NCBI RefSeq assembly: GCF_002002925.1
Contig: NZ_CP019511.1
Coordinates: 3,944,501-4,008,500, forward strand
Length of the DNA stretch: 64,000 bases
DNA from: Sphingomonas sp. LM7
GTDB lineage: Bacteria > Pseudomonadota > Alphaproteobacteria > Sphingomonadales > Sphingomonadaceae
Reading direction: 5' to 3'
Part shown: in pieces, positions 45,805 to 55,168 of the stretch
Numbering within the stretch: the stretch's first letter is position 1
Layout of the letters: each line of letters opens with the position of its first letter
Program-made: the position numbers and the translations under genes
The notes under the pieces: generated by a model
What the model was told of the DNA's origin: nothing
Databases searched by the model: none
What the model saw: the letters and a program-made list of their open reading frames with translations, nothing else

Positions 45805-46397
45805 AGAATGCCATTGTCGCGGCGGCGCTGATGGCGCTGCTCTCGGTGACCTTTCAGGTCCCGTCAGCAAGTGCGCACAAATTGCGCCAGAAGGGGGAGG
45901 CGGTCACCGTCGCCGATTCCCGACTGACGGTGACGCCGCAGTGTGACTGGAACCGGCTGAGCGGCAAGCCCGGCAAGAATGCCGAGACATGGACGCTCGA
46001 CGGCGGGCAGCTCAACGATCTCACTTTCTATGCCGGGATCGAAGCGGGCAAGCCACTCGTCAAGGAGCGGCACAAGAAGAAGGACCCGCTGCCCAAATTC
46101 GGCAAGTCGACGCTGCTCGTCGAGCTGCCCGAACTGCTGGAGGGCACGTACCGGACGTACAAGAAGATCGGTGCCTTCCAGCTCACATCAACGGCGCCGG
46201 CAAGGTTCCTGGGCCAGGATGGGGTGATCTTCACCTACGATTATACTGACGCGGACCAGATCACCCGGAAAGGCGAAGCGACGGCCGCGATCGTCGACGG
46301 CAAGCTCTACATGGTCAGCTTCGATGCGCCGCGCCTGCACTATTTCGACAAGGCGATAGCCGATGTTCGGGCGCTGGTGGCCACGGCAACGCTGTAG
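45801..46397 (+). CDS. secreted hypothetical protein, third of the M48 cassette
   Basis: 198 residues. Signal peptide MKNAIVAAALMALLSVTFQVPSASA. The mature domain begins QKGEAVTVADSRLTVTPQCDWNRLSG, contains ETWTLDGGQLNDLTFYAGI, and ends with EATAAIVDGKLYMVSFDAPRLHYFDKAIADVRALV. The pattern 'LTVTP...WN...PG...TWTLDG' recalls small periplasmic proteins of unknown function found near M48 peptidases in proteobacteria. Overlaps the protease stop (ATGA). Function unknown. Confidence 0.72.
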   Translation: MKNAIVAAALMALLSVTFQVPSASAHKLRQKGEAVTVADSRLTVTPQCDWNRLSGKPGKNAETWTLDGGQLNDLTFYAGIEAGKPLVKERHKKKDPLPKFGKSTLLVELPELLEGTYRTYKKIGAFQLTSTAPARFLGQDGVIFTYDYTDADQITRKGEATAAIVDGKLYMVSFDAPRLHYFDKAIADVRALVATATL

Positions 46398-46520
46398 GCG
46401 CGCCTCGTCTTCGCAGCCGTCGCACTCCGTTGGGGCGTTACGGAGCCGTCCGCGCCGCCCGCGCAATAACCGGCCGCGACGCCCTTCCCATGGCGGCCGC
46501 ATCTGCTATGCGCGCTGGGC

Positions 46521-48077
46521 ATGGACCATCATGCCGATTCAATCCTGATCATCGATTTCGGGAGCCAGGTGACCCAGCTTATCGCGCGCCGCGTGCGCGA
46601 AGCCGGAGTCTATAGCGAGATCGCTCCCTTCAATTCCGCCGCCGAGGCTTTCGAGCGGATGCAGCCAAAGGGGATCATCCTCTCTGGCTCACCCGCCTCG
46701 GTGCTCGACGAAGGCAGCCCGCGCGTGCCGCAGGTTATCTTCGATTCGGGGCTGCCGATCCTCGGCATCTGCTATGGCCAGCAAGTGATGATGCACCAGC
46801 TGGGCGGCACCGTGCAGCTTGGCGATTCGGGCGAGTTCGGGCTCGCCTTCATCGACATCCAGGACAGCTGCGTGCTGTTCGACGGGCTATGGGCCGAAGG
46901 CGAGAGCCACCAGGTGTGGATGAGCCACGGCGACAAGGTCACCGATCTGGCCCCGGGCTTCCGTCCCGTTGCGGTGAGCCCCGGCTCGCCCTTCGCCGTC
47001 GTCGCCGACGATGCGCGCCGCTATTACGCCACCCAGTTCCACATGGAGGTGGTCCACACCCCCGACGGCGCGAAGTTGCTCGCCAATTTCGTTCGTCATG
47101 TCTGCGGCCTCCAAGGCCATTGGACGATGGCCGAGTTCCGCGCCGCCAAGATCGCCGAGATCCGCGAACAGGTCGGCACCGGCCGGGTGATCTGCGGGCT
47201 TTCGGGCGGAGTCGATTCGGCGGTCGCCGCGGTGCTGATCCACGAGGCGATCGGCGAGCAGCTCACTTGCGTGTTCGTCGATCACGGATTGTTGCGCGCA
47301 GGGGAGGCCGATCAGGTCGTCAGCCTGTTCCGCGGCCATTACAACATCCCGCTGGTCCATGTGAACGCCGAGACGCTGTTCCTCAATGGCCTCGCCGGCG
47401 TCAGCGATCCAGAGGCCAAGCGCAAGTTCATCGGCAAGACGTTCATCGAAGTGTTCGAGGAGGAAGCGAAGAAGATCGGCGGCGCCGATTTCCTCGCGCA
47501 GGGCACGCTCTATCCGGACGTGATCGAAAGCGTCAGCTTCACCGGTGGGCCGTCGGTGACGATCAAGAGCCACCACAATGTCGGTGGCCTGCCCGAGCGG
47601 ATGAACATGAAGCTTGTCGAGCCGCTGCGCGAATTGTTCAAGGACGAGGTTCGCGCGCTCGGTCGCGAACTGGGCCTGCCGGACATCTTCGTCGGCCGTC
47701 ACCCGTTCCCGGGACCCGGCCTTGCGATCCGCATTCCCGGCGAAGTCACGAAGGAACGCTGCGACATCCTGCGCAAGGCCGACGCGATCTATCTCGAGGA
47801 AATCCGCAACGCGGGGCTCTACGACGCGATCTGGCAGGCGTTCGCGGTGCTGCTGCCGGTGCGTACCGTCGGCGTGATGGGCGACCATCGCACCTATGAT
47901 TACGTGCTGGCGTTGCGCGCGGTGACATCGACCGACGGGATGACTGCGGTCGCCTTCCAGTTCCCCGGCGATTTCCTGCCACGCGTCGCAACGCGGATCG
48001 TCAACGAAGTCCGCGGGATCAACCGCGTGACCTACGACTATACGTCGAAGCCGCCCGGCACGATCGAATGGGAATGA
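46521..48077 (+). CDS. guaA: GMP synthase (glutamine-hydrolysing)
   Basis: 518 residues. Makes GMP from XMP, ATP and glutamine. The class I amidotransferase domain has Cys in LGICYGQQ and His/Glu in [11 protein letters not shown]; the ATP-pyrophosphatase P-loop is [12 protein letters not shown]; the dimerisation domain ends [21 protein letters not shown]. The start [27 protein letters not shown] is canonical. The stop overlaps the next ATG by 3 bases of ATGA. Confidence 0.97.
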   Translation: MDHHADSILIIDFGSQVTQLIARRVREAGVYSEIAPFNSAAEAFERMQPKGIILSGSPASVLDEGSPRVPQVIFDSGLPILGICYGQQVMMHQLGGTVQLGDSGEFGLAFIDIQDSCVLFDGLWAEGESHQVWMSHGDKVTDLAPGFRPVAVSPGSPFAVVADDARRYYATQFHMEVVHTPDGAKLLANFVRHVCGLQGHWTMAEFRAAKIAEIREQVGTGRVICGLSGGVDSAVAAVLIHEAIGEQLTCVFVDHGLLRAGEADQVVSLFRGHYNIPLVHVNAETLFLNGLAGVSDPEAKRKFIGKTFIEVFEEEAKKIGGADFLAQGTLYPDVIESVSFTGGPSVTIKSHHNVGGLPERMNMKLVEPLRELFKDEVRALGRELGLPDIFVGRHPFPGPGLAIRIPGEVTKERCDILRKADAIYLEEIRNAGLYDAIWQAFAVLLPVRTVGVMGDHRTYDYVLALRAVTSTDGMTAVAFQFPGDFLPRVATRIVNEVRGINRVTYDYTSKPPGTIEWE

Positions 48078-48727
48078 CGCGCTCCGCGTCATTCTGCGCT
48101 GCAAGGCCCCGTGCGATACAGGCCGCGCTAGTACTTTCCGTGATGCTGGCAGGCTGCGGCGCCGAGCCTGAACCCAACGCAGCCGAATCGATCGTGCTCC
48201 ACGGCAACGCCGAAGAGCTGATCGTGCCCAAGCCGGCGCCCGAAGCGAATATCGCCAATGCGGTCGCGGCGGCGGCACCTGCGGTCAACCTCGCGCCCGA
48301 CGGCCTGAGCGTGGCGCTCACCGGCGGCGCGACGCGCCTTGTCCCCTTCGGCATGCCGCGCGAAGCGGCGACACAGATGATCGCGGGCGTGATCGGCAAT
48401 CCGATCGAGCAGGGCGACAATCAGGAATGCGGCGCCGGCGCGTTGGGCTTTGCCAGCTTTCGCGAAGGGCTCGGCCTCTATTTCCAGGGCGGCAAGTTCG
48501 CCGGCTGGGATCTCGACGGACGCGAAGGCGGCCGCTTTGCCACTGCGGCCGGGCTCGGCATCGGCTCGGCTCGCACGCAGCTGGAATCCGCGAGCAAGGT
48601 CGAGATCGAGGATTCCACCATCGGCATCGAATTCCGCGCTGGCGGACTCTCCGGCCTTCTCAGCGCGCGCGATCCCAGCGGCGAGGTCACCAATCTCTGG
48701 GCCGGCGTGACGTGCATCGCCCGCTGA
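48074..48727 (+). CDS. hypothetical lipoprotein downstream of guaA
   Basis: 217 residues from ATG 48074, which overlaps the guaA stop (ATGA); ATG 48068 adds two codons. A type II signal ends LSVMLAGC (lipobox LAGC). An acidic Ala/Pro/Glu linker follows, then a compact domain: [50 protein letters not shown] and [21 protein letters not shown]. The shape recalls small bacterial lipoproteins that report on residue-rich beta sheets; no family recognised. Likely envelope protein. Overlaps the next gene by 16 bases. Confidence 0.72.
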   Translation: MTRSASFCAARPRAIQAALVLSVMLAGCGAEPEPNAAESIVLHGNAEELIVPKPAPEANIANAVAAAAPAVNLAPDGLSVALTGGATRLVPFGMPREAATQMIAGVIGNPIEQGDNQECGAGALGFASFREGLGLYFQGGKFAGWDLDGREGGRFATAAGLGIGSARTQLESASKVEIEDSTIGIEFRAGGLSGLLSARDPSGEVTNLWAGVTCIAR

Positions 48728-49140
48728 TCGAGGCTGCAACGTCCGACGACGCGACCGCGGTGGTCGCGCTATGGCGGATGTGCGAACTCACGCGCCCGTG
48801 GAACGACCCCGCCGCCGATTTCGCCCTGGCCCTCGATAGCGAAAGCTCGGCGGTGCTGGTCGCGCAGGGTTCCGACGGTATTGGCGGCAGCATCATGGTC
48901 GGCTTCGACGGTCATCGCGGCTGGGTCTATTATCTCGCAGTCGCGCCGGACCGCCGCGGCGAGGGGCTCGGCCGCGCGCTCATGGCCGCCGCCGAGGACT
49001 GGCTCCGTGCCCGCGGCGCCCCCAAGATCCAGCTCATGGTCCGCGAGGACAACCACGCCGCGCTCGGCTTCTACCGGGCACTCGGGCTCGAGCGGCAAAA
49101 GGTCGTTACGCTGGGCCGCTTCCTGAAGGACGATGCATGA
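48712..49140 (+). CDS. GNAT family acetyltransferase (YpeA-like)
   Basis: 142 residues. The GTG at 48712 ([26 protein letters not shown]) is in frame and close to the E. coli YpeA N-terminus; it overlaps the preceding gene by 16 bases. Motif A of GNAT, VAPDRRGEGLGRALMAAAEDWL, binds acetyl-CoA; LTRPWNDP and IMVGFDGHRGWVYYLAV match YpeA closely. Substrate unknown. Confidence 0.88.
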   Translation: MHRPLIEAATSDDATAVVALWRMCELTRPWNDPAADFALALDSESSAVLVAQGSDGIGGSIMVGFDGHRGWVYYLAVAPDRRGEGLGRALMAAAEDWLRARGAPKIQLMVREDNHAALGFYRALGLERQKVVTLGRFLKDDA

Positions 49141-49484
49141 CCGTCACCATGTACGGCATCAAGAATTGCGACACGATCAAGAAGGCGCGTGCGTGGCTCG
49201 ACGCCAACGCTGTCACCTTTGATTTTCACGACTACAAGATCGCCGGCGCGGACGCCGCCCGGCTCGCGCGCTGGATCGAGGCCGAGGGCTGGGAGACCGT
49301 GCTCAACCGCGCCGGTACCACCTTCCGCAGGCTTCCCGATGCGGACAAACAGGGCCTGGACGCCGAGAAAGCGATAGCGCTGATGCTGGCGCAGCCCTCG
49401 ATGATCAAGCGCCCGGTGCTAGAATATCCCGGCGGGGTGCTGATCGGCTTCGCGTCCGATCGCTATGCCCGCGCGCTGCTCTGA
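49137..49484 (+). CDS. ArsC/Spx-family reductase (YffB-like)
   Basis: 115 residues. Begins MTVTMYGIKNCDTIKKARAWLDANAVTFDFHDYK, the YffB signature with one Cys in place of the CxxC of ArsC. TTFRRLPDADKQGLDAEKAIALMLAQPSMIKRPVLEYPGGVLIGF completes the fold. It is probably a glutathione-dependent or redox-signalling oxidoreductase and not an arsenate reductase as such. ATGA overlap with the acetyltransferase gene. Confidence 0.88.
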   Translation: MTVTMYGIKNCDTIKKARAWLDANAVTFDFHDYKIAGADAARLARWIEAEGWETVLNRAGTTFRRLPDADKQGLDAEKAIALMLAQPSMIKRPVLEYPGGVLIGFASDRYARALL

Positions 49485-49554
49485 AAGCCGTAGCGGGGTC
49501 GTTTGATTTCCGTTACGTTCTCGCTTGCAGAAAATTGCAGGCGGGGAGGGATGC

Positions 49555-49995
49555 GTGGCAACCTATCTTAAGCAGCGGCAGCCGGGTTGGTTCGTGATCG
49601 TGGCAGTGGTTCTGCTGCTGTGGGGGCTGCTGGGATGCGCCGCCTTCTACATGCACGTCACGCTGGGGCCCGCAGTCGATCCCGCCGCCACCGATTGGGA
49701 CCGCGCTTATTATGCAGCGCTGCCGGTCTGGTTCAATCCGGTTTACGCCGCCGCGGTCGGGGGAGGGGTACTCGGCTCGATCGCGCTGCTGCTCCGCTCG
49801 CGCTTCGCCCAGCTGTTCTATATCGTCTCGCTGATCGCGGTGGTCGTCCAGTTCGGATATGTCTTCCTCGGCACGGACATGCTGGCGCACAAGAGCCTGG
49901 GCGCCACGCTGCCCTTCCCGCTGTTCATCGCGGCGGTCGCGGTATTCCAGATCTGGCTCGCGAAGCTTGCCGCGCGCCGCGGCTGGCTTTCCTGA
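49555..49995 (+). CDS. four-TM integral membrane protein, unknown function
   Basis: 146 residues from GTG 49555, with a GGGGAGGG ribosome binding site; an upstream TTG (49525) is also in frame. Four hydrophobic segments: WFVIVAVVLLLWGLLGCAAFYM, FNPVYAAAVGGGVLGSIALLL, LFYIVSLIAVVVQFGYVFLG and LFIAAVAVFQIWLA. The pattern resembles small sugar-transporter-like (YkvI/DUF) proteins that are found in sphingomonads, but I do not assign a family. Short gap to panB. Confidence 0.72.
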   Translation: MATYLKQRQPGWFVIVAVVLLLWGLLGCAAFYMHVTLGPAVDPAATDWDRAYYAALPVWFNPVYAAAVGGGVLGSIALLLRSRFAQLFYIVSLIAVVVQFGYVFLGTDMLAHKSLGATLPFPLFIAAVAVFQIWLAKLAARRGWLS

Positions 49996-50043
49996 CCGCC
50001 CACTCGCTGGCGCGGCCGTGCGCGAGCGACTAGAGCAGCCCCC

Positions 50044-50901
50044 ATGTCCACCTACACGCTCGACACCGGCACCAGCCGCGCCAATCCCACGCCCGCCCCG
50101 ATGAAGCGGCTCACCGTGCCTGCGATCCGCAATCGCAAGGGCAAGGAGCCGGTGGTGATGCTCACTGCCTACACCACGCGGATGGCACAGCTGCTCGATC
50201 CGCATTGCGACGTGCTGCTGGTCGGCGACAGCTTGGGACAGGTGATCTACGGCCTGCCATCGACGCTGCCGGTGACGCTGGACATGATGATCGCCCACGG
50301 TGCCGCAGTGGTCCGCGGCAGCTATCATTCGGTGGTAATCGTCGACATGCCATTCGGCAGCTATGAGGCGAGCCCCGAGCGCGCCTTCGAATCGGCCGCG
50401 CGCGTGCTCGCCGAAACCGGCGCCGCCGGCGTTAAGCTCGAAGGCGGCACCGCGATGGCGCCGGTGGTCGAGTTCCTCACGCGTCGCGGCATTCCGGTAA
50501 TGGGGCATATCGGGCTCACGCCCCAGGCGGTGAATGCGCTCGGCGGCTATGGCGCGCGCGGCCGCAGCAATGCCGAGCACGCCAGCATCCTCGACGATGC
50601 ACGGGCAATTGCCGACGCCGGCGCATTCGGCATGGTGGCCGAGGGGATCGTCGAAGGACTTGCCAACGAAGTCACCGCCGCGGTGTCGGTTCCGGTGATC
50701 GGCATCGGCGCGTCGGCGCAGTGCGACGGCCAGGTGCTCGTGACCGAGGACATGCTCGGCCTGTTCGAGCGCACGCCGCGCTTCGTGAAGCGCTATGACG
50801 ACCTTGCTGGCCGCATTTCCGCCGCGGTTGAGACCTATGCCGCGCAAGTCCGGGCGCGGGACTTTCCGGGCGCCGAACAGGTCTATCCGGCGCGCACTTG
50901 A
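50044..50901 (+). CDS. panB: 3-methyl-2-oxobutanoate hydroxymethyltransferase
   Basis: 285 residues. First committed step of pantothenate synthesis: 5,10-methylene-THF + 2-oxoisovalerate to ketopantoate. The metal Asp in [46 protein letters not shown] and the catalytic Glu in AFGMVAEGI are in the expected order. A 20-residue N-terminal extension ([18 protein letters not shown]) precedes the usual [13 protein letters not shown]. No panC nearby. Confidence 0.96.
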   Translation: MSTYTLDTGTSRANPTPAPMKRLTVPAIRNRKGKEPVVMLTAYTTRMAQLLDPHCDVLLVGDSLGQVIYGLPSTLPVTLDMMIAHGAAVVRGSYHSVVIVDMPFGSYEASPERAFESAARVLAETGAAGVKLEGGTAMAPVVEFLTRRGIPVMGHIGLTPQAVNALGGYGARGRSNAEHASILDDARAIADAGAFGMVAEGIVEGLANEVTAAVSVPVIGIGASAQCDGQVLVTEDMLGLFERTPRFVKRYDDLAGRISAAVETYAAQVRARDFPGAEQVYPART

Positions 50902-50967
50902 GCCGCTAGCGAGCATGCTTCCCCTAGGCGGTGCCCGCGGCTAAGGTCCGCGCCCGCAGCACACCCC

Positions 50968-51690
50968 ATGGAGTCACTCTTGGCGCTTCCTCCCTCCGCT
51001 ACCACTGACGAAGCCTTTCTGCGCGAAGTCGATGAGGAATATCGCCGCGATCAGGCGATGGGAATCCTGCGCAGCTATGGCCGCTGGATCCTCGTCGCCG
51101 TGGTGGTGGCGCTGGTCGCGCTGGGCGGCTGGCTCTATTGGCAGCACCACCGCGATAGCCGCGCCGGCACGCAGGGCGAGCAATATGACGCCGCGATGCG
51201 TCTGGTCGAGGCGAACCAAGCCGACAAGGCGCTGCCCGAGCTCGGCAAGGTCGCGGCTTCCAGCGGCGAAGGCTATGCCGCGATGGCGCAGATCGCCGAG
51301 GGCAATCTGCTGCTCCAGAAAAACGATGCGAAGGGCGCCGCAGCCAAGTTCGCCCAGGTCGCGGGCAATGCGAAGTACGAGCAGCCTTTCCGCGACCTCG
51401 GGCTGGTCCGCCAGACCGTCGCCGAATATGACACCCTCAAGCCCCAGGCCGTGATCGATCGCCTCAAGGGGCTGACCAATCCCAATTCGCCATGGCTCGG
51501 CACTGCCGGCGAGCTCGTCGCCGCGGCCTATCTTAAGGCGGGCAACCGCGCCGAGGCCGGCCGCCTCTATGGGCAGATCGCACAGGGTGGCGAGAAGGTG
51601 CCCGAATCGATCCGTCAACGCGCGGTTCAGCTGGCGGGCGTACTCGGTGTCGATGCCATCGATCAGTCGAAGGAAACCAAGGCTAAATGA
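50968..51690 (+). CDS. YfgM-like TPR protein with one transmembrane helix
   Basis: 240 residues from ATG 50968. A TTG at 50980 (MALPPSATTDEAF) with GGAG ahead is an equally plausible start. Cytoplasmic N-terminus EAFLREVDEEYRRDQAMGILRSYGR, one TM helix (WILVAVVVALVALGGWLYW), then periplasmic TPR-like repeats (MAQIAEGNLLLQKNDAKGAAAKFAQVA). In E. coli YfgM associates with the Sec/PpiD chaperone and lies before bamB, as here. Coupled to bamB by an ATGA overlap. Confidence 0.85.
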   Translation: MESLLALPPSATTDEAFLREVDEEYRRDQAMGILRSYGRWILVAVVVALVALGGWLYWQHHRDSRAGTQGEQYDAAMRLVEANQADKALPELGKVAASSGEGYAAMAQIAEGNLLLQKNDAKGAAAKFAQVAGNAKYEQPFRDLGLVRQTVAEYDTLKPQAVIDRLKGLTNPNSPWLGTAGELVAAAYLKAGNRAEAGRLYGQIAQGGEKVPESIRQRAVQLAGVLGVDAIDQSKETKAK

Positions 51691-53009
51691 ATAACAAGGT
51701 GAGGGTGGCTGCCGCTCTCGCGGCGCTTGCGATGGTGAGTGGCTGCGGAGTCTTCAAAGGCGGCGGCAAGAAAACCCCCGTGCTCGGCGAGCGCGTGCCG
51801 ATCCTGGTCTCGGAAAGCGACGTCGTTGCCGACAAGACGCTCACCGGCGTCGAGGTGCTGCTGCCCGAAGCGGCGGCCAATGACGGCTGGCGTCAGCCCG
51901 GCGGCAACGCGGCCAAGTCGATGGGCCATCTCGCGCTGGGCGCCAGCCCGACGCGGATCTGGTCGAAGGACGTCGCCAAGCCTTCCAAGAAGGAGCGCAT
52001 GGCGGCTTCCCCGGTGGTGTCCGAGAACAAGCTCTATGTGATCGACACCGGCGGTGTCGTTCATGCGATGGCGGCGGATACCGGCGCGGAACTGTGGCGC
52101 GCCAACACCTATAACGAAGAAGGCAACAAGGGCGCGCGCTTCGGCGGCGGTGTCAGCGTCGAGGGCGAGCGCGCGTTCGCGAGCAACGGTCTTGGCGACG
52201 TGGTTGCGCTCAACACCGCCGACGGCACCGTGCTCTGGCGCAAGCGTCCGGGCGGTCCGCTGCGCGGCGCGCCGACGCTGGCCAACGGCAACGCCTATGT
52301 CGTAACGCAGGACAATCAGTTGTTCGCGCTGTCGCAGGACACCGGCGAGATCGGCTGGACGGTCTCGGCCAGCCTCGAATCGCAGGGCGTGTTCGGCGTC
52401 GCCGCTCCGGCGTCGGCGCAGGGCACCGTGGTCGCAGGCTTCTCGTCGGGCGAGCTTAATGCCTATCGCTACGAAAATGGCCGTTCGCTGTGGGACGTGG
52501 TGCTTTCGCGCACCTCGATGTCGACCTCGGTCTCGTCGCTGTCCGATATCGATGCCGAGCCGGTGATCGACCAGGGCCGCGTCTATGCGATCGGGCAGGG
52601 CGGCCGCATGGTCGCGATGGACATCGCCAGCGGTAATCCGCTGTGGGAACAGACCATCGCCGGCATCTCGACGCCTTGGGCGGCGGGCGAATGGCTGTTC
52701 GTCGTGACCGACGACGCCCGGCTGCTCGCGATCGCGCGCGGCACCGGCAAGATCCGCTGGATCTCGCAGCTGCGCCGCTTCAAGAACGAGAAGAAGTCCA
52801 AGGGGCCGATCGCCTGGGTCGGTCCGGTGCTGGCAGGCGGCCGTCTGGTGCTCGGCAACAGCGAGGGCGAGATCGTCTTCGCCTCGCCGGCCGATGGCAG
52901 CATTACCTCGACGATGGACGTCAAGGAATCGATCACGCTTCCGCTCACGGTAGCGAACAACACGCTCTACGTCCTCGACGACAAGGGCCGGTTGAGCGCG
53001 TACCGCTGA
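51687..53009 (+). CDS. bamB: outer membrane protein assembly factor BamB
   Basis: 440 residues. Lipobox VSGC after a short hydrophobic signal (MNNKVRVAAALAALAMVSGC). Eight PQQ-like beta-propeller blades are visible as repeated 'V.AMAADTGAELWR', 'VVALNTADGTVLWRK', 'FALSQDTGEIGW', 'MVAMDIASGNPLWEQ', 'AIARGTGKIRW' units. BamB scaffolds the beta-barrel assembly machine at the outer membrane. Between yfgM-like and der, the conserved proteobacterial order. A terminator follows. Confidence 0.93.
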   Translation: MNNKVRVAAALAALAMVSGCGVFKGGGKKTPVLGERVPILVSESDVVADKTLTGVEVLLPEAAANDGWRQPGGNAAKSMGHLALGASPTRIWSKDVAKPSKKERMAASPVVSENKLYVIDTGGVVHAMAADTGAELWRANTYNEEGNKGARFGGGVSVEGERAFASNGLGDVVALNTADGTVLWRKRPGGPLRGAPTLANGNAYVVTQDNQLFALSQDTGEIGWTVSASLESQGVFGVAAPASAQGTVVAGFSSGELNAYRYENGRSLWDVVLSRTSMSTSVSSLSDIDAEPVIDQGRVYAIGQGGRMVAMDIASGNPLWEQTIAGISTPWAAGEWLFVVTDDARLLAIARGTGKIRWISQLRRFKNEKKSKGPIAWVGPVLAGGRLVLGNSEGEIVFASPADGSITSTMDVKESITLPLTVANNTLYVLDDKGRLSAYR

Positions 53010-53015
53010 TCTGTT

Positions 53016-53166
53016 CCCCTTCCTGACAGGAAGGGGCTAGGGTGGGTTAGTAACGGGTGGGGCTCGATGCCCCGCCCGTTACTTTGTTTATGCCGCCCGT
53101 TGAGTCTATTAGGCGCGCAGACGCGCGCACCCACCCCCAGCCCCTCCCTGCCAGCAGGAAGGGGAG
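53016..53166. repeat. composite family-A repeat enclosing a terminator
   Basis: CCCCTTCCTGACAGGAAGGGG (53016-53036) then CTAGGGTGGGT on the left, and CACCCACCCCCAGCCCCTCC then AGCAGGAAGGGG on the right. They flank a hairpin (53049-53083), exactly as at 3004-3140. Confidence 0.65.
53049..53090 (+). terminator. intrinsic terminator after bamB
   Basis: AGTAACGGGTGGGGC (53049-53063) pairs with GCCCCGCCCGTTACT (53069-53083; one G-U), with the 5-base loop TCGAT, followed by TTGTTT. The loop and the inner GGGC/GCCC resemble those at 3073-3107. Confidence 0.8.
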
Positions 53167-53177
53167 TGAGTTAGAAC

Positions 53178-54551
53178 ATGCCCCTTCCCATCGTCGCCAT
53201 CATCGGACGCCCGAATGTCGGCAAGTCGACGCTGTTCAACCGGCTGGTCGGCAAGCGGCTTGCGCTGGTCGACGACCAGCCCGGCGTGACGCGCGATCGC
53301 CGCGAAGGCGACGCGAACCTGCTCGGGCTCGAATTCCGGGTGATGGATACCGCGGGCTATGAGGACAAGGACGTCGCGACGCTCCCCGGCCGGATGCGCG
53401 CGCAGACCGAGGCGGCTGTGCGCGACGCCGATGTCTCGCTGTTCCTGATCGATGCCCGCGCCGGCGTGACTCCGCTCGACGAGGAAATCGCCCGCTGGCT
53501 GCGCAGCACCGATCGTCCGGTCGTGCTGATGGCGAACAAGGCGGAAGGCCGCGCCGGCGAGGCTGGGATCCTGGAGGCGATGGCACTGGGTCTCGGCGAT
53601 CCGATCCCCTTCTCGGCCGAGCATGGCGAAGGCGTCGCCGACCTGTTCGAGGCGCTGCTTCCGCATGTCGAGCGTGACGAGGACGACCAGGACGAGGCCG
53701 AAGATCCCGAATCGCCCGATGCCCCGCTCAAGCTAGCGATCGTCGGCCGCCCCAATGCGGGCAAGTCGACATTGGTCAACAAGCTGCTCGGCGAAGACCG
53801 GATGATCACCGGCCCGGAGGCGGGGATCACCCGCGATTCGATCGCGATCGACTGGGAATGGCCCGATGCGGAAGGCAATCTCCGGGCGGTCCGCCTGATC
53901 GACACCGCCGGCATGCGCAAGCGTGCCAAGATCGAGGAGAAGCTCGAAAAGCTCTCGGTGATGGACGCGATGCGCGCGATCGACTTTGCCGAGGTCGTGG
54001 TGCTGCTGCTCGACGCCACCCGCGGGCTGGAGGTCCAGGACCTCAAGATCGCGGATCGTGCGCTCCAGGAAGGCCGTGCGCTCGTCATCGCGCTCAACAA
54101 ATGGGATGTGGCGGAGAACGCCTCCAGCTTGTTCAACGGCGTCAAGGGCGCCCTCGACGAGGGACTGGCGCAGGTCAAGGGCGTGCCGCTGCTCACTGTC
54201 TCGGCGGCGACCGGCAAGGGCCTCGACATGCTGATGAAGGTCGCCTTCGAGACTCGCGATGCCTGGTCGCGTCGCGTATCGACCGGCCAGCTCAATCGCT
54301 GGTTCGAACGCGCGATCGAAGCCAATCCGCCGCCTGCGCCCGGCGGCAAGCGGATCAAGCCGCGCTACGTCACCCAGAACAAGTCGCGCCCGCCCAGCTT
54401 CATCCTGTTCGGCACGCGCGTCGATCTGCTGCCGGTCAGCTATCAGCGCTATCTGATCAACAGCCTGCGCAAGGAATTCGATTTCGGCGCGGTGCCGGTG
54501 CGGCTCACGCTGCGCGCGTCCAAGAACCCGTTCGACCACGACAAGAAGTAG
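53178..54551 (+). CDS. der: ribosome biogenesis GTPase Der (EngA)
   Basis: 457 residues. Two tandem G domains: GRPNVGKST...DQPGVTRDR...DTAGYED...NKAE and GRPNAGKST...AGITRDSIAI...DTAGMRK...NKWD, then a KH-like C-terminal domain (RYVTQNKSRPPSFILFGTRVDLLPVSYQRYLINSLRKEF). Matures the 50S subunit. In the first domain the usual NKxD reads NKAE, a conservative change of the guanine-specificity Asp that occurs in several Der homologues. Starts 95 bases after the bamB terminator, near GAGTGAG. Confidence 0.96.
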   Translation: MPLPIVAIIGRPNVGKSTLFNRLVGKRLALVDDQPGVTRDRREGDANLLGLEFRVMDTAGYEDKDVATLPGRMRAQTEAAVRDADVSLFLIDARAGVTPLDEEIARWLRSTDRPVVLMANKAEGRAGEAGILEAMALGLGDPIPFSAEHGEGVADLFEALLPHVERDEDDQDEAEDPESPDAPLKLAIVGRPNAGKSTLVNKLLGEDRMITGPEAGITRDSIAIDWEWPDAEGNLRAVRLIDTAGMRKRAKIEEKLEKLSVMDAMRAIDFAEVVVLLLDATRGLEVQDLKIADRALQEGRALVIALNKWDVAENASSLFNGVKGALDEGLAQVKGVPLLTVSAATGKGLDMLMKVAFETRDAWSRRVSTGQLNRWFERAIEANPPPAPGGKRIKPRYVTQNKSRPPSFILFGTRVDLLPVSYQRYLINSLRKEFDFGAVPVRLTLRASKNPFDHDKK

Positions 54552-54644
54552 CTTCCGTAGCGTCACCACGGGCAGCATCAACGGCCTGTTTACATTCCAG
54601 ACCTATCATCGCTTCGGTACCATCGGGGGGTACGCAGTCGGGGT

Positions 54645-55067
54645 ATGGATGTGACGATCGGCAATGATTCGTTGGTGAACTGGGAAAGCTTCCAGCAGGC
54701 CCGCTCCGAACTGGGCGCAAACTTCGTGCGCATTCTCGGCTATTTCCGCGAGGACGGCATCAAGTCGGTCGATCGGATCGAAGATGCGATGCGCAGCCAG
54801 AACGCCACGGCGATGGTGATCCCCGCACACACGCTCAAGGGCGAGGCGCGTCAGTTCGGCGCCGATCCGCTGTCCGATATCGCAGAGACGATCGAGATGA
54901 TCGCCCGGGGCTGCATCGAGCGCCGCGAAACGCCCACCGAGGCGCTGGAGCACGTTGTCAAGCTGCGCCCGCTGTTCGAGACCACGCTCGACTTGCTCGA
55001 ACGCGAAGCCAACCCCCTAGTCGCGCGCAAGCCGGTAGCCGCGTTCGGACGCCGCCCGGTTCTCTGA
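54645..55067 (+). CDS. Hpt (histidine phosphotransfer) domain protein
   Basis: 140 residues, all helical. The Hpt signature IPAHTLKGEARQFGA places the phospho-accepting His at residue 62. C-terminal ETTLDLLEREANP is likely the bundle end followed by a disordered tail. No response regulator or histidine kinase is adjacent, so its phosphorelay partner is encoded elsewhere. Alphaproteobacterial candidates include the CckA-ChpT-type or PhyR/EcfG systems; these are guesses. Confidence 0.86.
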   Translation: MDVTIGNDSLVNWESFQQARSELGANFVRILGYFREDGIKSVDRIEDAMRSQNATAMVIPAHTLKGEARQFGADPLSDIAETIEMIARGCIERRETPTEALEHVVKLRPLFETTLDLLEREANPLVARKPVAAFGRRPVL

Positions 55068-55087
55068 ACCGACGTTAAAGCCCCGTG

Positions 55088-55158
55088 CTCCTGCGAAATC
55101 AGGAGCCCGGCGCCGCAAGTGCATCGTTCGTGGCTCCAGGCTCCTGCTTTCGCAGGAG
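55088..55158. repeat. paired palindromic repeat (family C)
   Basis: Two similar hairpins, CTCCTG-CGAAAT-CAGGAG (55088-55105) and CTCCTGC-TTTC-GCAGGAG (55141-55158), are separated by 35 bases. They lie between the convergent Hpt and bfr genes. CTCCTGCGAAAGCAGGAG-type repeats are familiar in sphingomonad genomes. Confidence 0.65.
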
Positions 55159-55168
55159 AACAGAGATC

